The position numbers were made by a program, and so were the translations under genes. Below the pieces are notes generated by a model. That model ran no database searches. It saw nothing but the letters and a program-made list of their open reading frames with translations, and was not told the DNA's origin. From Xylanibacillus composti (GTDB taxonomy: Bacteria; Bacillota; Bacilli; Paenibacillales; K13), in NCBI RefSeq assembly GCF_018403685.1, contig NZ_BOVK01000015.1, forward strand, positions 62,001 through 126,000: DNA of 64,000 nucleotides, in the 5' to 3' direction. This document shows, piece after piece, positions 60,779-64,000 of the stretch. Each line of letters opens with the position of its first letter. Within the stretch, counting starts at the first letter, position 1.

Positions 60779-61723
60779 ATGAAAAACGGCAGGTTCTTTC
60801 GCACGCTGATTATGGCAACGGCCATCGGCATGTTTCTTGTCCTGCTTGGCGGAATCACGGTGACGAAGACCGGTTCCGGTATGGGCTGCGGCGATGATTG
60901 GCCTTTGTGCAACGGCAAATTCTTACCTGCGTATACCTTAACCTCGATAATTGAATACAGCCACCGGATGGTAAGCGGGATCGTCGGCATTCTGGTTTTG
61001 GCTTCCACGATCGCCGTATGGCGAAGAATGAAGCAGCGGAAGGATGCCAAGCTTTATGCAGCTACGGCGCTATTTTTCACGATTCTGCAGGCTCTTCTGG
61101 GCGCCGCGGCGGTGAAGTGGGAGCAATCCTCACTGGTTATGGCCCTTCATTTTGGCTTTTCCCTCATTGCTTTTGCCGGCACGCTGCTGCTCGCCATCAC
61201 GGTGGTTCGCATGGATCGGCCGGCACACCCTGATGGCTGGGGAGAGGCATTGGATGCCGGCTTTCGCGTAAGTACAAGGTTCCGCAACGGTGTTTGGTTC
61301 AGTTTGGTTTATTGTTATGTCGTGGTTTATCTGGGCGCTTTTGTCCGCCACACAGAGTCGATGGCTGGTTGTGAAGGCTGGCCGCTCTGCAGCGGCGAGG
61401 TGATTCCGCAGGATTGGAGCGGCGGGACTGGCATTGCCTTCATTCATCGGGTAGCGGCACTGTTGCTTTTCGTGCTCATTGCCTGGATTGGGCATATCGG
61501 GTATAGACGGTACGGGGAGGTTCGTCCGGTTCGAGCGGCAAGCTTGGCTGCTGCGATATTGATCGCGCTGCAAGTCACGACAGGCGGGGTGGTCGCACTG
61601 TCCCTTCACCATGATCAGATTTATTTCTTTGCCAGCATGCTGCATACGATAGTTGTAGCAGGGTTGTTCGGTGTGCTCTGCTACCTGAGCATCTTGGTAG
61701 GGCGATTGGGGAGCAGGACATAG
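60779..61723 (+). CDS. ctaA: Haem A synthase
   Basis: A 314-residue membrane enzyme (eight helices in two four-helix halves) that converts haem O to haem A. The N-terminal half has ITVTKTGSGMGCGDDWPLC with the Cys pair, HRMVSG, and the second half CEGWPLCSGE and HRVAALL. ATG at 60779 follows AAAGGTG. ctaB and SCO are 14 kb upstream. Confidence 0.95.
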   Translation: MKNGRFFRTLIMATAIGMFLVLLGGITVTKTGSGMGCGDDWPLCNGKFLPAYTLTSIIEYSHRMVSGIVGILVLASTIAVWRRMKQRKDAKLYAATALFFTILQALLGAAAVKWEQSSLVMALHFGFSLIAFAGTLLLAITVVRMDRPAHPDGWGEALDAGFRVSTRFRNGVWFSLVYCYVVVYLGAFVRHTESMAGCEGWPLCSGEVIPQDWSGGTGIAFIHRVAALLLFVLIAWIGHIGYRRYGEVRPVRAASLAAAILIALQVTTGGVVALSLHHDQIYFFASMLHTIVVAGLFGVLCYLSILVGRLGSRT

Positions 61724-61770
61724 ACGGGTTATCCTTTATACACAATTAGTGCTAGACAGCAAAGCTCAGC

Positions 61771-61800
61771 CATCCTCTTGGTCCCGAGGATGTATATTTT
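61771..61800 (+). terminator. Terminator of ctaA
   Basis: CATCCTC (61771-61777) and GAGGATG (61786-61792) form a perfect stem followed by TATATTTT. Confidence 0.7.
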
Positions 61801-61882
61801 CACGACGGGCTGTCAATGATGACGAGATCGAATGCAGATTGTCCGTTCATAAGCAGCGGCCGCAAGCGAGGGAGGAATCACG

Positions 61883-62584
61883 ATGCTGCGTCAATTGTTT
61901 GACGAACAAACCAGGCGGGACGGCGAAGATGCCGTTTTTCAGAATATCTTGCAGGCTATCGACCGGTTTTGTCAAACTGTCCGGAACCAGCAGCAATTGC
62001 ATGAGAGGTTTTATCGTCTGGAGCTGTTTGCCTCAAGCTTCGCTTCCGTATTGGATGAGTTGGAGCAAAGCCGGTACGCTGCGGCGAAATTTGGGCAGCG
62101 GGTGCGCAAGCAATATGAGTCGGAGATGACGGACGAGGAACTGCAGGACTACAAGCTGTTTCTGTACTTTTATAAGAATGCGTTTATCCGGGTGTTTTCC
62201 GCATTAGACAAGCTCGGCTACTTTTTGAACGAGATGTTTGAGGTGCACACGGAGAAGGTCAAGCCCAAGTTCTCATATTTTACGGTGCTGCGGCAGATGC
62301 ATCAGCGCAAGATCCACCCTGACTTGGAGGAGCAGCTTTACAAGCTGAAGGAGCGTTATCGCGAGCCCATGCAGCGCTTGCGGGAGAAGCGAAATACAGA
62401 AATACACTATTTGAATGTAGAGATATTGAACGATCTGGCCGCACTCAGACGGCAATTCGCGGATTCCATGCGGGTCGAGAATATTGCAGCCAATATGGCC
62501 GATCTCGATGCCGCTTACGATATGGTCGTGCAATCCATGCAGGCTGTATTCGTGCATGCGGTTCGCTCCGTGCGTAAGGGATAA
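61883..62584 (+). CDS. Cthe_2314-like HEPN-domain protein
   Basis: A 233-residue helical protein. The RX4H motif RNTEIH (about residues 172-177) inside a long helix is the RNase signature of HEPN proteins, and the overall layout resembles the Cthe_2314-like group of Firmicutes. GAGGGAGG precedes the ATG. No antitoxin-like partner (MNT, nucleotidyltransferase) is next to it, so it may be a stand-alone RNase or RNA-binding protein. Confidence 0.65.
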   Translation: MLRQLFDEQTRRDGEDAVFQNILQAIDRFCQTVRNQQQLHERFYRLELFASSFASVLDELEQSRYAAAKFGQRVRKQYESEMTDEELQDYKLFLYFYKNAFIRVFSALDKLGYFLNEMFEVHTEKVKPKFSYFTVLRQMHQRKIHPDLEEQLYKLKERYREPMQRLREKRNTEIHYLNVEILNDLAALRRQFADSMRVENIAANMADLDAAYDMVVQSMQAVFVHAVRSVRKG

Positions 62585-62598
62585 ACATGACTCCAAAA

Positions 62599-62643
62599 AA
62601 AAGCTGCCCATGATTGGAGTAAATCCAACCGGGACAGCTTTTT
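62599..62643. terminator. Bidirectional terminator between HEPN and NifU genes
   Basis: AGCTG.CC pairs with GG..CAGCT with A- and T-runs outside; the loop contains TTGGA/TCCAA. It lies between two convergent genes. Confidence 0.75.
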
Positions 62644-62649
62644 CTTGAT

Positions 62650-62895
62650 TTAGAATACTTGCTGCACTTCCACAACGCCTTCAACCTCTTCGGTCAAGGC
62701 ACGTTCGATACCGGCTTTCAAGGTGATCGTGGAGCTTGGGCAGCTGCCGCAAGCGCCGACCAGCTTCAGCTTTACGATACCGTCCTCCACGTCGACCAAT
62801 TCGCAGTCGCCGCCGTCCCGTTGGAGGAAGGGACGAAGTTTATCCAGCACTTCCATAACCTCATCATACATATTGCGATCCGTTTGTGTACTCAT
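62650..62895 (-). CDS. NifU C-terminal-like Fe-S scaffold protein
   Basis: An 81-residue protein of the NifU/Nfu C-terminal domain. The CxxC is in GACGSCPSS and [20 protein letters not shown] is typical. It binds and transfers a [4Fe-4S] cluster. ATG at 62895 gives the normal length; the region upstream to 62952 is not conserved. Confidence 0.93.
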   Translation of the reverse strand: MSTQTDRNMYDEVMEVLDKLRPFLQRDGGDCELVDVEDGIVKLKLVGACGSCPSSTITLKAGIERALTEEVEGVVEVQQVF

Positions 62896-63084
62896 CTTTG
62901 CCTCAACTCCTTCCTTTAGAATCATTATAACAAAATGAAAGCAATTTTGCATCAGGCATTATGAGTAGTATGCGTGAGAGTGCGGCGCAATATCCGCATT
63001 GCATCGGGGTGTTAAGCCAATTGGCTGACGGATTCCAGTGCTGTATACATAACGCGAAGCTGATGTCTTGTGTGTAAGAGCGAC

Positions 63085-63113
63085 TTGAACTGAAACGCAG
63101 AACATATTATGAT
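63085..63113 (+). promoter_or_regulatory. Promoter of the yuzB-like gene
   Basis: TTGAAC (63085-63090), 17-bp spacer, TATGAT (63108-63113). The rest of 62896-63084 shows no gene I can support. Confidence 0.55.
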
Positions 63114-63186
63114 GGTACAGGCGGCGGTGACATAGGCGCGTAGCCAGCATGGCTTGCCGTTTTCATTGGGGAAGCAGGTGAATGCA

Positions 63187-63438
63187 GTGAGACCGATTAT
63201 CGAGTTTTGCGTTAATAATATGCATCATGGAACGGATAAGGTTCTGCAAGAGCTGGAGGACAATCCGGAATATGATGTGATCGAATACGGCTGCCTGGGC
63301 AATTGCGGCGAATGCTTTACGCTCCCATATGCGTATGTGAACGGAGAGATTGTAGCGGGCGAAACGCCGGAGAAATTAATGGAAGCGATTCAGATTGCCA
63401 TCCGCGATTATCAGCAAATGTTCGAGGATGAAACGTGA
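63187..63438 (+). CDS. YuzB-family protein (DUF1450)
   Basis: An 83-residue protein resembling YuzB: VRPIIEFCVNNMHHG at the start, YDVIEYGCLGNCGEC with a CxxCxxC-like group, and VNGEIVAGETPEKLMEAI. GTG at 63187 fits family length; upstream starts are possible. It is convergent with an NADH dehydrogenase-like gene, as in B. subtilis where yuzB lies by yutJ. The cysteines suggest a metal or redox role. Confidence 0.85.
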   Translation: MRPIIEFCVNNMHHGTDKVLQELEDNPEYDVIEYGCLGNCGECFTLPYAYVNGEIVAGETPEKLMEAIQIAIRDYQQMFEDET

Positions 63439-63572
63439 GAGAAGCGGCTTTCTCTGCATACCAAGGCTTGAAGAGCGCTTCATGCAGGTTATCCAACACA
63501 CGGGCTCTCTCTGTTGGCCTAAGCACGGCTTCAACGGTCATACATGACCGATTAAGCGGATCACATATGGAA

Positions 63573-63609
63573 CAGCAAAGAAGCCTCCCTAGTGGAGGCT
63601 TCTTTGCTG
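63573..63609. terminator. Bidirectional terminator
   Basis: CAGCAAAGAAGCCTCC (63573-63588) and GGAGGCTTCTTTGCTG (63594-63609) form a perfect 16-bp stem between convergent genes. Confidence 0.85.
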
Positions 63610-63648
63610 TTAGATTGTATGAGTTGCGCATGGCGCTACCTGTTCGAC

Positions 63649-63999
63649 TTATCCAAAATGCTGTTTGGACATCCAGAGCACCCCGCTTTTGAGCACTCGC
63701 GGAACTCGTCCCATCATGATCATGCGCTTGCCCATCAAGCCGAATCCGGCCTTCTTGCCTAGCGAGCCGAGGATGCCCTTCAGCTTGATCTGCCCCAGCT
63801 CCGGTGTCTCCCCTTTCCAAAGAGCCTGCATGACCTCTGCAACTTGCTTGCCCTGCGCTTCAGCCAGTTGGGCAGAAGGGGAGAACGGAAGGCTGGCGCA
63901 ATCGCCCACAACGTACACATTCGGATAGGCGGGAAGCTGGTGGTAGACGTTGATTTCCAGCCGTCCTTGCGCGTCCTTGGGCAGATCAAGCAGCTGTAC
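63649..63999 (-). CDS. NADH dehydrogenase-like flavoprotein (YutJ/NDH-2 type), 5' end outside window
   Basis: C-terminal part (117 residues) of an FAD/NAD-binding oxidoreductase of the type II NADH dehydrogenase family. Visible: VYHQLPAYPNVYVVGDCASL, the FAD-binding GD motif near the C-terminal domain, then the helix AEAQGKQVAEVMQAL and a C-terminal membrane-associating helix. The frame continues past the window edge. Confidence 0.88.
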   Translation of the reverse strand, partial: VQLLDLPKDAQGRLEINVYHQLPAYPNVYVVGDCASLPFSPSAQLAEAQGKQVAEVMQALWKGETPELGQIKLKGILGSLGKKAGFGLMGKRMIMMGRVPRVLKSGVLWMSKQHFG

Positions 64000-64000
64000 A

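Noticed and set aside
63317-63820. 167-codon minus-strand ORF covering the yuzB end
   Set aside because: It is antisense to yuzB and the NADH dehydrogenase frame, crosses a strong terminator, and its product is low-complexity.

Overview
This window looks like the chromosome of a spore-forming Firmicute, most likely Paenibacillaceae (Paenibacillus or a close relative). Reasons seen in the sequence: many sporulation and spore-coat genes (SspI, two alpha/beta SASPs, GerQ, CwlJ, YunB, a LytH-like M23 peptidase, YlbJ, YheC/YheD, YjcZ), purine-rich Shine-Dalgarno sites with frequent GTG and TTG starts, a tryptophan T-box, a LiaFSR cell-envelope stress system, and a mid-range GC content. No rRNA, tRNA or CRISPR array was seen.

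Layout. 1-2.3 kb: end of an oligopeptide-type ABC ATPase gene, an EamA transporter, a methyltransferase and a tiny YjcZ-type gene. 2.4-7.2 kb: an envelope-stress operon (LiaI-like membrane protein, PspA, PspC, second PspA, terminator, LiaF, LiaS, LiaR). 7.4-11.4 kb: YwmB-like protein, zwf, prfC. 11.6-14.7 kb: oxidoreductase-ThuA-oxidoreductase operon, probably sugar catabolism. 14.8-16.6 kb: sspI, ktrA-like K+ channel regulator, TrmH-type RNA methyltransferase. 16.6-22.3 kb: an accessory segment with AT-rich genes (small membrane protein, secreted protein of unknown function, decayed membrane gene), then a TetR-controlled drug-efflux locus interrupted by a degenerate group II intron. 22.6-28.2 kb: spore-coat and sporulation genes. 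28.4-31.6 kb: nickel-pincer cofactor genes larB, larE and a larC split onto opposite strands. 31.7-40 kb: lipA-yutD, nadK, ylbJ, truncated haemoglobin, DUF2225, yycC, pepF, a chemoreceptor. 40-43.3 kb: two near-identical SASP genes in inverted orientation around T-box-trpS, then a tandem array of four hairpins ending in a strong terminator. 43.3-49.7 kb: YfhP-like protein, gerQ-cwlJ, ctaB-SCO, a possible structured RNA, a Toprim protein, an MFS transporter. 49.8-64 kb: HAD phosphatases, a class B PBP, asnB, a lipid/polysaccharide flippase, DUF2515, a stress-type lipoprotein, ctaA, a HEPN protein, NifU, YuzB and the end of an NADH dehydrogenase-like gene.

How it works together. Several sets serve one process: LiaFSR senses wall damage and probably drives the two PspA proteins; ctaA, ctaB and SCO make haem A and load copper for cytochrome oxidase; LarB/E/C make the nickel cofactor of lactate racemase-like enzymes, although no larA is in the window; cwlJ-gerQ, YheCD, a CotSA-like glycosyltransferase and the SASPs build and later open the spore. 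The strongest candidates for something undescribed are the four-hairpin RNA-like array at 42968-43263 (with a compensatory base-pair change between unit types), the split and inverted larC, and the Lia operon with two PspA paralogues.
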